64,000 nt of DNA, taken from the NCBI GenBank assembly GCA_014549065.1, contig JACDOX010000109.1, forward strand, positions 1,399,290-1,463,289, read 5' to 3'. Below the pieces are notes generated by a model. The model was not told where the DNA came from, made no database searches, and was given only the letters and a program-made list of their open reading frames with translations. Of the stretch, positions 11,280-24,109 are shown piece by piece (positions within the stretch are counted from its first letter, which is position 1; each line of letters starts with the position of its first letter). The position numbers and the translations under genes are program-made. The stretch is from Cardinalis cardinalis. Its lineage: Eukaryota; Chordata; Aves; Passeriformes; Cardinalidae.

Positions 11280-11345
11280 CAGACTAATCATTTCCAATAG
11301 CAGCCACGATTATTAATTGCATCAGTTTACATTGACAACCAAATG
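11280..11345. promoter_or_regulatory. Candidate regulatory island
   Basis: Short block with CTAATCATTTCC, CACGATTATTAATTGCATC and CATTGACAACC. The TTAATTGCAT core resembles a composite homeodomain/POU site. The evidence is motif content only. Confidence 0.27.
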
Positions 11346-13531
11346 GACAGATATAAGCCAAAAAATTGGAGTAATGGCTCCACCCATCTACCACCCAAAT
11401 GTAAACAAGCCAGCATGGTTAAAAAGAGGACTGGAAGTCAGGGCTGGGGCGTTCTCCTTCTGCTGTGTTATGGTGGGATAGCCAAACTTCCACACAACCT
11501 CCCTGCCAGGCAATTCATCCAGCCCTAAACTGACCTTACCTCACTCAGGAAGCTCAGTGGCTTCTCTCAGAATCAGCTTCTTTTTAAACAGGGCGAGAAA
11601 TGCACTACTGTCAATAAGAGCAAGAGATTGTATTTTGGAGATTGGGTGTTGCAGGGTCATGATTTAAAGCTGTTAAGTACCTAAAATACAGCTCAGCCCA
11701 AGCCATGGTTGGTCCTGGTGTTGTGCATACATGTGTGGGCAGGGAAATAGCTGCAGAGGGGAAGGGAGTCCTGAAAAGAGCCCTGCACTTACCCTTAAAA
11801 CTTTCTTCCTTGCCCCTCTCCGAGGGGGAGGGGCCTAAATTCAACTACATTAAAGTATTCCCCAAATTAACATTTCCAGTAAATTCCCAACCCCGAACAA
11901 AACAGCACCTGCTGTTTATTGAGGCATCTTCACATGCCATGGTTGATCCCTTCCTCCTGGTACCATCACCTGGAGAAAAAGGATCCTTCTCAGCTTCCAG
12001 TTCCCACTCCTAACCATGAGACCAGCTTGGCCTCAGCACGGCCTGTGCCTGCACCTCTGGACACCATGAGCCTGCTCAGAGGGGCTGGCTCAGAGGAGGG
12101 AGCTCTGCTGGAGCCCGGGGCAGCTCATACCANTGAGGGTCTGGCCTGCGCACACTCGCACCTGCAGGGTGAGGACAAACAAAGGCCCACGCTCCAAAGT
12201 GTGGTGAGCTCCAGCCTCCTAAGCCCTATGAAATCCCACTTCCTCTCCACTCGTGCTAAATGTAAAAACAGAAACAAAGACACACACCTAAATAAACAGA
12301 AAAGCAGAGAGCAGAAGGGGAGGGAGGCCCTGGTGCACGCCAACTAGTACAGAGAGATGTTTTCTATTTGCGGTCCTCTGTGTCAGACCTTGCCATGTCA
12401 CGTGGACCAGAATGTGAGTGGGAGACTTGTTGGACACATTGGCTTTACAAATGCCTCACAATTGCAGAAACACCTGCTTTACATTATTTTTTTTGCTGGT
12501 CCGCAACAAAATTCCTCCCTGGTCAACAGTTTTCAGCAGACCTCCTTTCCTCCTCCTTTGTGGATGGCTCAAATCACTGGTTTCTAAATCCTGGGCCACC
12601 ACGAGATCACTCAGGAACCTGCTTCAGTAGGAGGGTGCCTCAGAAGGCAGCAAGGCCAGCTTTGCTCAGAATTATGCCAAAGTGCTGGCCACAGGACCAA
12701 ACCCACGTGAGGCTGCTCATGGCCAGGTGAGGGGAGCTGCAGAGGGGTGACCCTGCCCAAAGGGACCGGTCTGTCGGACCCATCTGTTTTCAGCATGAAC
12801 CCCCCTGGCCACACCTCTGCAACTCTCAGCGCTCCAGCCACCACGAGTTATTGCTCTTGGTCTCCACTGCTTCCTGTGAAGCTGGAATGGGTCTGAGGCA
12901 GCATCCAATGAAACCAAAGGGAGCCTTTCCATTAACTCAATGGGCTCTGGATCAGGCCCAACATCTGTTTGGCCCTCTCTGTACACAGCACAGCCAATTT
13001 ATTCTTTATCCATTCCTGGGCCTCTTTCTCCAATAGCATCTATATTTTTCCTACTTACGGTTGTCATTAGCCCCACTAAGCACCACCCCAAGAAGGAGAC
13101 TGCCTGTGCCCCTTTGGCAGCCAATCCCCTGGTATGGCACAGTGGTAAGTGCTGCCCCAACCCCTTACCATTTCAGCAAGGCTCTCCTCTCTCCTTGTTC
13201 AGGTTTCCAACACATCCCTTTGAGCTGCCAAGCTCTTCCTACCCTCCCCTTCCCATCAAGTAATGGGCTTCTCTTCTATTGAAAACCTGATTGAGAATCA
13301 GTGCTGACACCAAANAACAAGATCCAAACGCCTCTAAGACCCCTGAAGAGCATTGCCAGGCAGGGACAGGCTCTCTGAACAGACATTTCCACCTTGGTTG
13401 ANGACAGCCCAGGCAATGGGTTCCCTAGACATCTGGAGTCTGAGGGAGAACAGCCAACACCCAGGGCCTTTGTCATGCATTGGAGTTCAGGACTACAGTA
13501 AGAGACCAAGCAACTCAAACTGGCTCTATCA
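11346..13531. other. Unique non-coding interval
   Basis: Mostly GC-moderate sequence with short unrelated open frames on both strands. It contains one probable old amniote repeat remnant near 12880-12960. No exon, RNA gene or other element is recognised. Confidence 0.6.
12880..12960. repeat. Remnant of an old amniote interspersed repeat
   Basis: The words CCATTAACTCAATGGGCTC and GGATCAGGCCCAA follow a pattern (CCATTGACTTCAATGGGA... GGATCAGGCCC) that is dispersed widely in reptile and bird DNA. The family name is not certain and the copy is diverged. Confidence 0.45.
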
Positions 13532-13780
13532 GACCACAGAATATCTTACGTTGGGCAGGGCCCATAAAGTTCATTGAGTCCAACTCCCCACCTCCTCACA
13601 GGACTATTTAAAATGAAACCATACAACTACAAGCATCATCCAGACACTCCNTGAACTCTGACAGGCTTGGTGNGGTTACAACTTTCCTGGGGTTCTTTCC
13701 CCACCATCCCCATATCTCCTCAAGTGTGAATTTGTGTTGTGCCAGTTCACAGCACTTCAGTTTCCATCTGTTCCCACCAA
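13532..13780 (-). mobile_element. CR1 LINE 3' fragment, moderately old
   Basis: On the plus strand this matches the reverse complement of a CR1 3' end: CAGAATATCTTACGTTGGGC, then CATAAAGTTCATTGAGTCCA, then ACTCCCCACC, then CATCCAGACACTCC, then TGAACTCTGACAGGCTTGG, then ACTTTCCTGGGGTTC. The terminal repeat at the 3' end is lost or worn. The part after 13705 is harder to align. The copy belongs to a different and older subfamily than those at 1025 and 56338. It is non-coding. Confidence 0.88.
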
Positions 13781-16394
13781 ATTTGAAACTCACATTGCAG
13801 AGACAATTATGGGACTGGGCACAAGTCTTCTCTTGGACCCATAGTGACAGTCACAGTCCACCAGACACCATCCATTCACTGAGCAATATACAGGAGTAAT
13901 TTTTATGGCTTTGCCGAGCCCTTGGATGCCAGGATCTTGTTTTCAACCAGCACACATGGATTCCCATGCTGTGACATGCATGTCATTGCTAAGCAGAGCC
14001 ACAGCCTTTGCTCACAAGCCAAGCTGCTTCTTACAGCAGGAAAACAANTCCCCAGTGCTGAGTCTAGAGAGTCTTCTAGGCATGGAGCTGTGGATTCATT
14101 CTGGGCACTGCCATTGCCTAAATGAGAACCCCACACAAAAATCCCTCCCCACCATACCCCCGAAATCACATGGGTTTGGAAATGGGAGCGTGTTGCCTGA
14201 GGCCAGATGTGGGGACTGGCAGGCTGCTGGCACTGTGCAGAGGCACATCTGCATGTCAGGCAGTTACTCATTCCTGCATACTTCCCTGATAAAATCTGGA
14301 TTGCCTAAAGCTGGTATTTTCACTCCAGTTTCCTTATCAAGGTATTTACCACCTCCTGTCTGTGTCTTGCAGACTGAGGGTGTTAAATGCTCCCTTATTC
14401 TCTCCCTGTGCAGGGAGCTGGAGCATGTAGGAGTGGAGCTGCCATGGGATTTCTAAGCCCACNAGAGCAGGCCTGGCTGTGAGGCTGCTGGCCTGGGCTC
14501 TGTGAGANCTCACCCTCTTTGTACCTGGGATGTGTCTCTGTTGATCCTCATTGCTGCCTTCCTGCAGCTGGTGGGCTCCTTCCTGTGTTTGGGGCATTTG
14601 TTGTGGTGTTTCCTGGTAGTCCCCAATCACATTTTAGAAGCTGTTTTGTCCTCTGCAGGGTTCTCTCCTGGTGTAGCTGCTGTACAGCTGTAGGAAGAGA
14701 AAGAGAGTTTGGGATAAAGTTGCCTCAGGAAGAGCAGAAGTGCATATAGCACCTCAGTAATGCACATCTTTTTCTCTCTAAAGCAAAAAGCAGGTCTCTG
14801 TCTCTTAAATATCAACACTGAGATAGGCCCCTGATCACAAAGGTAAGGTGTACTTGGAATTTTGAGCAGTCCCTTTCCAAGAGCTCCCCATTCCTCTTTC
14901 ACTGCTGATATCAGTCACCTGTTTTAGCCATGGCTCACACAACCCCCTCTTCCTTTGGGAGAGCATCACCCTGAACCCTTCACAGGGGGTCCTTGAGGGC
15001 TCTGCTCTTCCCCCTGAGCTTCTTAAAAGGGGAAAAAGAGAGACATGTTCTGAAACACAGTATCCGGAAAAAATATTCATTTCCTTGAGGAAAAACACTA
15101 CTGGATTACTCACTGGGAAAACTTAAGCAACAGATCTGTTTCAGTTTGGTTTCACAAACATGGGAAATANTTCATCAGTTTAAGAACAACATTTGTGGAG
15201 ATTGATCAGCTGGGTTCACACTGCCTTGAGGGAGCTGAAGTTTATTTTGGGATGCTGATTCTACAGACAAGGCTGTCCTCAGCCCCTCCCNTGAGCATTA
15301 TGTTATAGGCATATAGCTTGTGCCCATCAGACTTAAAAGAATGCTTTTCAGCTAAATTCAAAAAGAATGAAACTTGATTTCAGAAATGCCACCAAGTAAT
15401 TTTAGAAAAAAACTCCCAATGTGTAGACCCCCTTTAGTATAGAAAGATTTTCTTCTGGCATTTTTGCTTCATTTTTGAATTGGTGTTTGGGATACAGAAA
15501 AAAAAAAAATCAGAACTATCCCATGGGGTAGATTTCTAATTTGAAACTTCTGTCTTGACATAGGCTGGCTGAAGAAAGTGAGACCTCTTCAGGTGTTACT
15601 GCACAGCTGTTGCCAACTTGAGCAAACGTGTTTGAATCCCAGCGCTCCACCTGCCCGCACACGAAGGGCTGCTGGGATGCTGGACAGTGCCTGATGCGAG
15701 CCAGGGAACAGACCTGTGCTGTAGTGTAGAACCCTCTGCTGGCACATGCCAGACTTGGATCTGAGGCTGCTGTCTCACTTGGCAGTGCCCACCCTGGTGA
15801 GAGCCCTCTGCACCAGATGGGCAGAGCAAGCCCTGTCACTGGCAGCAGTCCAGAGGAGCCAGGCAGGGTTCACAAGTTGGTTTTTCCCTCCCTCCGGTGT
15901 TTGGACAAGCCAACATTGAAATCAGAGACGTGGCTGCTATCAGTGGTGGTGTTAATTGGGTGCCAATTGCAACCAAGACAGGATGAAAACGACACTGCTT
16001 GGGACTGTATCCTGCATCCAAGCTCTAACTTCCTTTGCATCCTCCCTCCCCTGGTATTCAGTCTGCCTGGGCTAAAACCAGCTCCAGACATGGCCACTCT
16101 TGCTGTAATTTCTCCTTGGACTCTCTCAGCAGCTGCAATATTTTGGAGGTGTTGTGCACCTGCTGCAGCCCCTGCCCAGGTGCCCAGAGGAGGAGCAGCC
16201 CAGAGACCCCTGGAGGCAGAAGTAGAGGAAAGCAGAGGCTTTTGCCCTGCCCTGCAACCTCCAGAGACAGTGCATGAGAATAAAACACAGGGAACCATGT
16301 AGTGTGAGAGAGTAACTCAAAAATTACGCCTGTAGTGAAGAAACCACATAATATATTCAAGATGTCAGAGGTTAGCCATGGTGCATGTGAATCA
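13781..16394. other. Unique non-coding interval
   Basis: Open frames up to 183 codons (13905-14456) have no family resemblance and are mirrored by opposite-strand frames. The GC-richer part at about 15600-16280 has several open frames on both strands, as expected from composition. A poly-A run lies at about 15497-15509. Confidence 0.6.
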
Positions 16395-16590
16395 TGCTGC
16401 AAATACCTCACCTTTAACTCTGCCGTCGTAATTAGATTACAAAGTTTTTATTACGGTTTTAAATTCTGCCTTTATAGGTTGCTGTCCAGCTGTGCACTTA
16501 AATCTGGTTTTATCACACTTTCTGAGCTCATCACATTTAATTCTNCCCCTACAATGCTGGATTAACTTTAAGGGTCGCTGAAGTCAGAAG
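16395..16590. promoter_or_regulatory. Candidate enhancer-like island
   Basis: Contains GTCGTAATTAGATTAC (TAATTA at 16429-16434 followed by a GATTA core), TTTTTATTACGG at 16445-16456 (like a posterior HOX or CDX site), GGTTTTATCACAC and CACATTTAATTC. Three CpGs survive in a strongly AT-rich context. There is no coding potential. This is one of the most convincing islands in the window, though conservation is untested. Confidence 0.38.
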
Positions 16591-17629
16591 TCACTCACCC
16601 TTGCCCTACTAATGGATTCCCAGCAGCCCCACACACCCCAGCAGTGCCGTGTACAGCAACCCAAATTCATCATCGGGGCCGAGGGGGAGGCAGAGGGGGT
16701 GTTTGTTTATTTACTCCTCTGCTGGGTTCGCTCTGGGGACATTTGCAGAGATTACTGCATCAGGAGGTGTTGTTTACCTCCTCGTGGGCAGTGCAGCCTG
16801 CCCAGCACGGCTCTGAGAGCTGGAAGGGAGGGTATCTGGCCATGGCTGATTCAGGAGGCTCGTAGGCCTGAGGAAATGGTCAGCTCTCTCCGCCCAGAAA
16901 TCACACCCTGCTGCCCCACGCGCTCCTGCCACAACTCCCTCTCCTGGTATTTTGTGGGTCCCATCTCTGATATTTGAGGCAGCCCCAGAAAACTGAAAAA
17001 ACTCATTATTTTTTTGTTCTAAGGATGATGTCTTTGTTGTTACCTGTCATCAAGAAAGCAGGACAGGGCACAAATGAAACTCTTCATCTAAACAATGTTC
17101 ACCCCCAGGTTTTTACCTCAATCTCTGACGAGCAAAGATCAGAGAGGTTGGTGTTAGATACCACCAAAATAAGATGATTCATTGCCTTGAAAAAAATCAT
17201 CCTGCAAACAAGCAAATAAAGGGGAAATCATATTCTATTGAAAAAAANCCCCAAATCATCAAGAAATTAGGTGCTGAAGGTCCAAGTGATTTATATGAAG
17301 TCCCAGGGAGTCTGAAGGATCTAGGAAATCACANTTGCTCCAGTGGAAAAGACATTTCTCTTTCTTGCTGAGGAATACTTTATTAGGGCAGACCTGGGCC
17401 AGAGATGGACAGCATGGAATTTNGTGGAAAGTGGAGGGCAAACTGTCACAATAATGCCATGACAATTTTTGACCTTTGCCTTTCAATGACTAGACACATT
17501 TTTGGAATCAAGGTCAATAATCTTCAGNAATATACAACCTTCTCCCTAGGAATGTGTGGTGATTAGGGCAAAGAATTTCACNTGGTCACAAAATATCTAT
17601 CTCAGAGTCCTGGGCTTATAAAATACTCT
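16591..17629. other. Unique non-coding interval
   Basis: GC-richer sequence at 16600-16960 gives open frames up to 121 codons with no recognisable protein. The rest is AT-leaning with several Ns. No repeat is recognised. Confidence 0.55.
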
Positions 17630-17790
17630 ATTTCCTCCATTAATTGTGTCCACGTGGAGCTGTAACTAAGTAGCTGAAACAAATAAAACCAAAGTAATAT
17701 TGTTTCCTTTTAAAATATTTCACTTAATTTGTGGAAGAGGTTTGGGCTCATTAAAANTAGGCCATCTCCCACGAGGGCTTTTTGCTTTTC
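17630..17790. promoter_or_regulatory. Candidate regulatory island
   Basis: Has CATTAATTGTGTC, an E-box/G-box CACGTG at 17651-17656, AAACAAATAAAACC, CACTTAATTTGTGG and GGGCTCATTAAA in about 150 bases. The evidence is motif content only. Confidence 0.28.
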
Positions 17791-20430
17791 TCCTGTGAGC
17801 CCCTGGCCCAGGGCTCAGTAACAGGGAGAGCAGCACGTTGCTCCTTGGCACAGCCCTGGCTGGAGCTGCTCCGCTGCTCAGCTCAGCAGCCCTGGGCAGG
17901 CAGAGCTCGCTGGGCCAAGCAGCTCCTGATGTGCCACTGCCCTGAGAGAACAGGCCCTGACTGAATTTTCTCCTTCCCTCTCCANCTCATTGGGAAACTC
18001 CACTCCTTGCTCCCAGGGAAAGCTGTGACTGTCACAATCCCTCTGTTTCTTCTGGGGAAATGACAATATGCTGACCACATCCAGAGGTGCAAGCAGAGCC
18101 CAGTCCTGAGCTAGAGTCTATCTGAAAGCACCATGCACGCACTTGGTTGCTCCTGGTGGATCTCAGACTGTTCCCTGCTCCTCCAGAGCAAGCTGTGAGT
18201 CAGCTGCATCAGGGTGCCACCAGGAACTACTGTCAGACTGTGACAGCTCCTGCCCCTGAGCTGATGTCAGTCACAAAACAGGCACAAAACACACAAGATG
18301 GAAGGAAAGAGCAACCTGGAGCAAGGGTGCCAGGCTGCCAGCAAAACCTCCAGAAGACAACAAATGATTCCACATTCCTTCCCTGGGGAATGTCATTTTT
18401 CCTCCTTCACTGGGATATCTTTTCCAAGTGCTCTCCTCCAAAAGGTCNCAGCCTCAATCAGAGTTTGTGAGAGACACTACTCTGTCTAAGCAAAACCAGA
18501 AGATCTGGTGGTTCCACAGTCCCTTGTGACCTCTCTGCTGCTGTGTGCTCTGACCTCGTGCTGCAGTGGGACTGGGGCAATGCCCCAAGGCTGGGGGAGG
18601 GAAGGATCTGACCAAAGGGGGCCAAACAAGCACATGTTTGCTAAGTTAGAGAAGGCTCAGGGCAGAAGCTGAGACCGTGATCTCTGTGCTGGCACCTTTC
18701 ACAGGGTACCCTGTTGGCACCAAACACCCCTCCCTTGTGCCCCACTACTGATGTGGCTCCAAATGCTCACTGGGTNTCTGGGACAGATGCTATGCTATGC
18801 ACACTTCAGCTCTGTTTTATGAGGACATTTCCATAAAATTAGAACCTATGATCCCTCTCCCAGTTTCTCCTTCTCTCTTGTGGGCTGGAGAAGAATGTCA
18901 CACTGGAGAAGAATTAATGCCAGTGTTACCAGGCAACAACCAAACTATTCATGAGAGCATCCCAGTCTAAAGGAGCTCAGAGGCTCCCCCAGTGCTGGGT
19001 CACTCCAGTTCTTCTCACTGGTTTTGTTGTCCTTCTAGGGCAGAAGCCACATCTGGAAAATTACTGATGTCCTGCTGTTCACTATGGACACCACTGGGAA
19101 CTGGCATATGGTCTTGTAAAGTGTGATTAGATCTACAAAGTAAACTCTCATTATGACCTCTCTCAAGGTCTTTAAAAACACACTTCCCTAACTGCTATGA
19201 TTATCTCTAAATTCTTTCATTTTGGTAGTAACAACATCACCCACATTTTCCTCTCTCCCTTCTCTTTTTTCTGATCATAATTTTGTTACTCACAACAGAA
19301 AAATCATTCCACATCTCTCTCCCTGTGGACTTGATCTCTGGGTAGGAACACTCTCCTCCCGCCAGAAATCAGTATAAATATAAACATCTCCTCTGCTCTG
19401 GAGGAGCTGAACCTGAGGCATGGAGCTTTTCTGGACCATATGAAAAAAATCACAGTTATCAGANTCTCATTAGCATCGTCATCACCATTAGTGCTATTAT
19501 TGCCTATGTTAGAGCCCCCCTTAGAGATGAGAGCCAAGACCAAGGCCTGATGAGGGTTCAGATGCTGTACANACACAACTTGAGGGCAGCCTGTGCCCTC
19601 CACACTCTCAGGACCCAGCTCAATGAACCCCCTGTCACTGCCATTCCTCTGCTGCCTCTCTGTAGATCTGAATTCTTCCTTTTGCAGCCCCTGTGATCAC
19701 CAGCTCAGCTGCACCAAATTTTTCTTCTCAACACCCAGCAAAAGCCCAGAATTGCCATCACTCAGCTCCACCAAACACTCCCAGCAAATACTGGGATGGC
19801 AGTGAGGTTATGCCCAAAATCCTATCCCCACCATAAAAGCCATGGGAGAACTGGAGTGGGAAGGAGATTTCTGCCCCAAGTATGTTTATTCCAGAGTATA
19901 ATGTTCTGCTCCAGGCAGGAAGGCACCAGTCCCAGGTGACTTCAAAAGAACTAATTCAGGATCACCTCTGAGCCCAGAGGGAGAGCTGGACCTGCCAATT
20001 CTGCAAGGACNAGTTTAGGAACTGCAGCACCTGGGAAAAGGCATCTGACCACAGCAGGAGGACTCAGCCTAAGTCATTCTGGAATTTGCTGAGGGACAAT
20101 GTGCAAAACTCACATACCTGGTTGGCAGCTGTGCTTTGCTTCTATCAGATGTCTAAAGAATCATGTGATGGTGTTAAATATTTAAAACCTTGTGATTGCA
20201 ACAGAATATCCCAGTTGGATGAATCATGGGAAGCAAAGAGGTAAAAATATCCAGCAGCAGTTCCCNGTGCAGTGGGACTGTGTGTGCAGCTCCCATCTGT
20301 CTGTACAGGCATTTCTGGAGCATGTTCTCCGGGTGTGTTAAATGGAGACATGAATGAACNCTTGGTTTGAAGGCCTGAACCATCTGACTTTGATAAGATT
20401 TTATCTTGATGAACACCGGATTGATTGACA
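17791..20430. other. Unique non-coding interval
   Basis: No gene is supported. A 12-mer CTGGAGAAGAAT occurs as a direct repeat at 18885-18896 and 18903-18914. The remaining sequence is plain, with short overlapping open frames on both strands. Confidence 0.6.
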
Positions 20431-20700
20431 TCTCATATTTCTTGGGNTTAATGAGCTCATAACTGCCCTTTAATTGGTTTAATTACCAGAGCATAATATT
20501 GCAGGTATGTAATGCAGACCTGTAATATTGAGTTATACAATATATTATATTTGCTGTACATCACAAATTACAACATGCACTGTAACATAGTTTTTCATGA
20601 GAATTATTACCAGGATTATCAGTGGTGAATATTCAGCGACATGAATAGAAATTTCCTTTAAGTAATGTCTTCAGGATTCGCCCTCCTTGTGTAAGCTTTT
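20431..20700. promoter_or_regulatory. Candidate enhancer-like island
   Basis: AT-rich block with TTTAATTGG (core at 20471-20477), GTTTAATTACC (20478-20487), repeated TAATATTG words, GAGAATTATTACC and a TTCAGCGACATG stretch. The composition changes sharply from the flanks and there is no coding potential. Dense homeodomain-type cores suggest a developmental enhancer; this is inference. Confidence 0.36.
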
Positions 20701-20984
20701 AAGAACAACGTTCATCTGAGGAAAATGTGAAGGCTGTGAAATATGAAATTATTTCTAGGCTAGGGTGGGATTTGGCTCCAGAAAGCTCAGGGTCTAAGTT
20801 CCTCCAAGATGTTAGACACCTCACTCCCATTTCAAATTTCCATGTTTGCGTCAGAAATACAGTTTTTCCTCTAGCTTTTTCCAAGGCTGGCCCAGTGCTC
20901 ACAGCATTTTCTCAATCTATTTATTGTCCACAATTTGGAAATGACTGTTAACAGTCCCCCAGTGTTTTCCTGCTATAATNGTTT

Positions 20985-21325
20985 GGGTCTCTCGGGTGAC
21001 ACAATTAGCAGCTGGGAGAAGCACCGGAGTGTGGAACTGCGTCTTTAATTATCTTTCCATTGTGAGGAAGGATGCCGTGTGCCCAGGCAGTTATTACACC
21101 TGACAAGGACAATGTATTTACAATGGGTGTTTATACAGGCTAATTCCTTACAAAAATACCTTGACAGAAAGTGCTCCACCTGCCTCATGTTCCCTATCGC
21201 AATTGCTAATTAATATTATTGTGCTGAAAACGATCCTATCAACCAAAGCCTCTCTGTCATAACTGCTGCTCCCGGCCCAGCTATGCCTAATTAAACTGCT
21301 GCTGACTCACTCAGCAGGAAGGATG
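20985..21325. promoter_or_regulatory. Candidate enhancer-like island with retained CpGs
   Basis: Holds ACACAATTAGCAG, GTCTTTAATTATCTTT, GCTAATTAATATTATTG (TAATTAAT at 21207-21214), GCCTAATTAAACTGC, and a CTGACTCACTCAGCA AP-1-like stretch. At least seven CpGs are kept (for example CTCGGG, ACCGGAG, TGCGTC, GCCGTG, ATCGCA, AACGATCC). CpG retention together with clustered homeodomain cores over about 340 bases makes this the strongest regulatory-looking block of the window. It is non-coding in all frames. Confidence 0.42.
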
Positions 21326-23691
21326 TTCAGCAGACCTGGTCTCACTGCTCTTTTACAGAGTCTCTGCTCAGCTCCCTCAAGCTGCCCTGGCTGCCTCTAC
21401 TCGACTCCTGCTGCTGACTCAGGGTCTAAAGCCATCATCAGCCATAATCAGGTTCCTGGTGTAGTTCTGGGGTTAACTGCTCATAGAGCTGCCCATACAC
21501 CTGCATTCAAAGCCAAGCACCATCTGATTCCCTTTTCCAGTCACACTGGTTAAAATCCAGCTGTGAGGGCAAGATAATTCTGCAGGGCACTGCACACAAC
21601 AACTGCAGCTGTTGTGAACTTTCTGTGTATTTGTCAGACTAAAATGAGGTTTGCACTGGGGGCATAAATAAGACCTGAGCCTTCAAAGTGAATCAGAGTG
21701 GAACTGCTCTGCAGTTCTCTGGGAGTTGTGCTGGGGACTGGGGTGAAAGGCAGCCCTCAGTGCCAGAGAGTCAGGCTCAGTGATTTGGGCTTGTCTCTAG
21801 GTGTGTGAGGATACAAGCAGGAGTCTAATGGGATTGACAAAAGGACATTGCTCACCCCTCAGGAGGCTGCCTCCTCTGCAAAGAGCTCCTGCGTGGCCCA
21901 GCTCAAATTGCAAACCTGCATGTTCTTCTGTTTCTCATCTGCTACAGACAGNTAATTACAGAGGTGCTAAGAGGATAGACGCAGTAAAGTCCGGAAGGAG
22001 AAAAGAGCAGGAGGAGAGATGGGCATGGCCAGCTGCTCGTGTCCTGGGCACGCCTGGGCTCTGCAGTGACACAGACAGGGCTTCTGGCCTGCAGGAACGT
22101 CACTCACGACATCCCTGTGGCCAGGGGCGCTGGGTGGGGGCTCTGGGGTACAGGGCTGTCCCCACCAGCTTTGCTTTAGCTCANCTGCTGATGCAGGACT
22201 CAGCCTTTGCTCCTGGGAGCAGCTCTGCAGTGCATGGTACAGACAAATNACAGGGGAATGTAACAAAATCCTGGGGAGGGATGGCAAAGTAAGAAACCCA
22301 CATTTTGGGCAGANAAAGCATCCAGACTGCTCCTTCTGGAGCTAACCAATAACAACAAAAAGAAACAGAAAAAGGGAAACAAATTAAGCTCAAAACATGG
22401 AATGCAACTTGCAGCGTATGAAANGAATCAGTGAATCAAACAGGCAAAAGGAATAAGAAAGATAAAGAAAAATCAAGACTTTTTTACCCCCATGAAATCA
22501 AGGGGTTCCTGTGAAGAGCAGGAGAGGAAATATTTATTCCCCAAGAAATGCATCAGTGCTGCTGTGAAATGAAGCAGGTGGTCAGCACACTGTGCCTGGG
22601 CATCTTCAGCACTGACCAGCATTAGGGCACTGCAGAAAATGTTCCCAAAGCACCTGGGACCCCCTGCCCATGAGGAGCACCTTAACCCCAGAATCCTCCC
22701 CTGTGGCAATGCCCTTCTTCCTGCTGCCCTTGGAGAAGGGCTGCAGGGTGGCCAGGACTGACCACAGTGCCTGTGCATCCCAGACATGAATCCTTTATAG
22801 AGCCAGGGACTCCCTTGGGAGCTGAAGANGTGCAGCACCACTGGACAACACTTGCTACTGCCACTAATAATGATGAAAATAACAAAGGGCAGAGAAGAAA
22901 TAATACTGAAGCTTCCTTCCAACCTTGAGCTCTGTGTGTTAGGATAGCTAGGATGCCAAAAGGCACTGGGATCCTGCTTTGTCTGAAGCAGTAGTAAATA
23001 GAAATGGTTGGTGAAGCTTCAGAATAACCATATATGTATGTGGTTAACAGGCTAAATAAAAGGAATACACATCTCTTTCTTTGAAATATGCCAAAAGGGA
23101 AGCACTTAGCAAAAAAAGATTGATTTTTTTTTGACTGCACTTTGCTTTGGAAGNAAAACATCCAGAAGAAAAACAAAAATGCCAAGAGTGCAGCAATTGT
23201 GCCATTTCAAAATTTACAGCATGAAGCTTTTGGCTTTTTCACCCTCAAGTTTTCATGCAGATTGTTTTATACAAGACCATGGAAAGCAGGAATGGAGACA
23301 ACTGANCTCAGCTCACTTCTCAGGAGGGAAGGTAGAAGAAGAATTTTTCTTCTGGGGTTATTCTTGAACTCAAGTCAGGGTTCAAAATTCCTTCTTGTCA
23401 GGGATTCCATTTGGAGCATTGCTCATATGTCTCTCTCTGTGTCACCGCAGTAGCCACCCAAGAAATCTCCTGGTGTGCCAGTTCTCACAGAGCCCACGGC
23501 CACAGCTGTGGAAAGGGAGGCAAGGAGCAAGGAGGTGACTTTATAGCTTAGCAGAGAGCATCACTGGCAGCAGTAGGTGATGAGCTGAATATTGTGACTG
23601 CAATCCGCAGCTCTGCCAAAAAAATCCCCTTTTCTACTGCACTTTGAGCCAGCCTGGCTAATGACAAGGAGTCTTTTGTTGCCATTTGAGG
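21326..23691. other. Unique non-coding interval
   Basis: Open frames reach 167 codons on the minus strand (22682-23185) but show only low-complexity Phe- and Leu-rich translation from A/T-rich DNA. No repeat family is recognised. Confidence 0.6.
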
Positions 23692-23721
23692 AGCTGTTGG
23701 TCCAAGCTGTTGGTCCAAGCT
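23692..23721. repeat. Tandem duplication of a 13-mer
   Basis: AGCTGTTGGTCCA occurs twice in direct tandem, followed by a further partial AGCT. Exact identity of the two copies suggests a recent slippage event. Confidence 0.93.
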
Positions 23722-24109
23722 CTCACGCTCTCATTAAGGANGCAGCAAGGTGGGGCAGAGTGCCCATCCCAGCAGGAACACGTGTCCTAGGCTGGCCCAT
23801 CTGCAAAATAATTCTGAGTGCCAGCCAGGCCAAAAGCTGGGTCTGGGATCAGGCAGGGCCATGGTGACCAGAGCAAGCATGGTGACAGTTCCAGGGAAGG
23901 AAATGGAAAAGGTCTGGGGAGCTGTGGCTCAGAGAGTGACACCTGTGGCAATGGGCTCATCAGCTGAAGGATTTGGTGTAATACACATTGCAACAAGGTT
24001 GTATTCTCAGAAATCCATGGCTTGCCAGAAAAACAAATGAAATCAGACAGGCTTATGCTTTGGTTTGATTGCTTCCAAATTCATCTTTAATCTAAGTTCT
24101 TTTCATGGT

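Noticed and set aside
15600..15660. GTTTGAATCCCAGCGCTCC word, like a MIR B box
   Set aside because: The flanks do not continue the MIR pattern in either direction.
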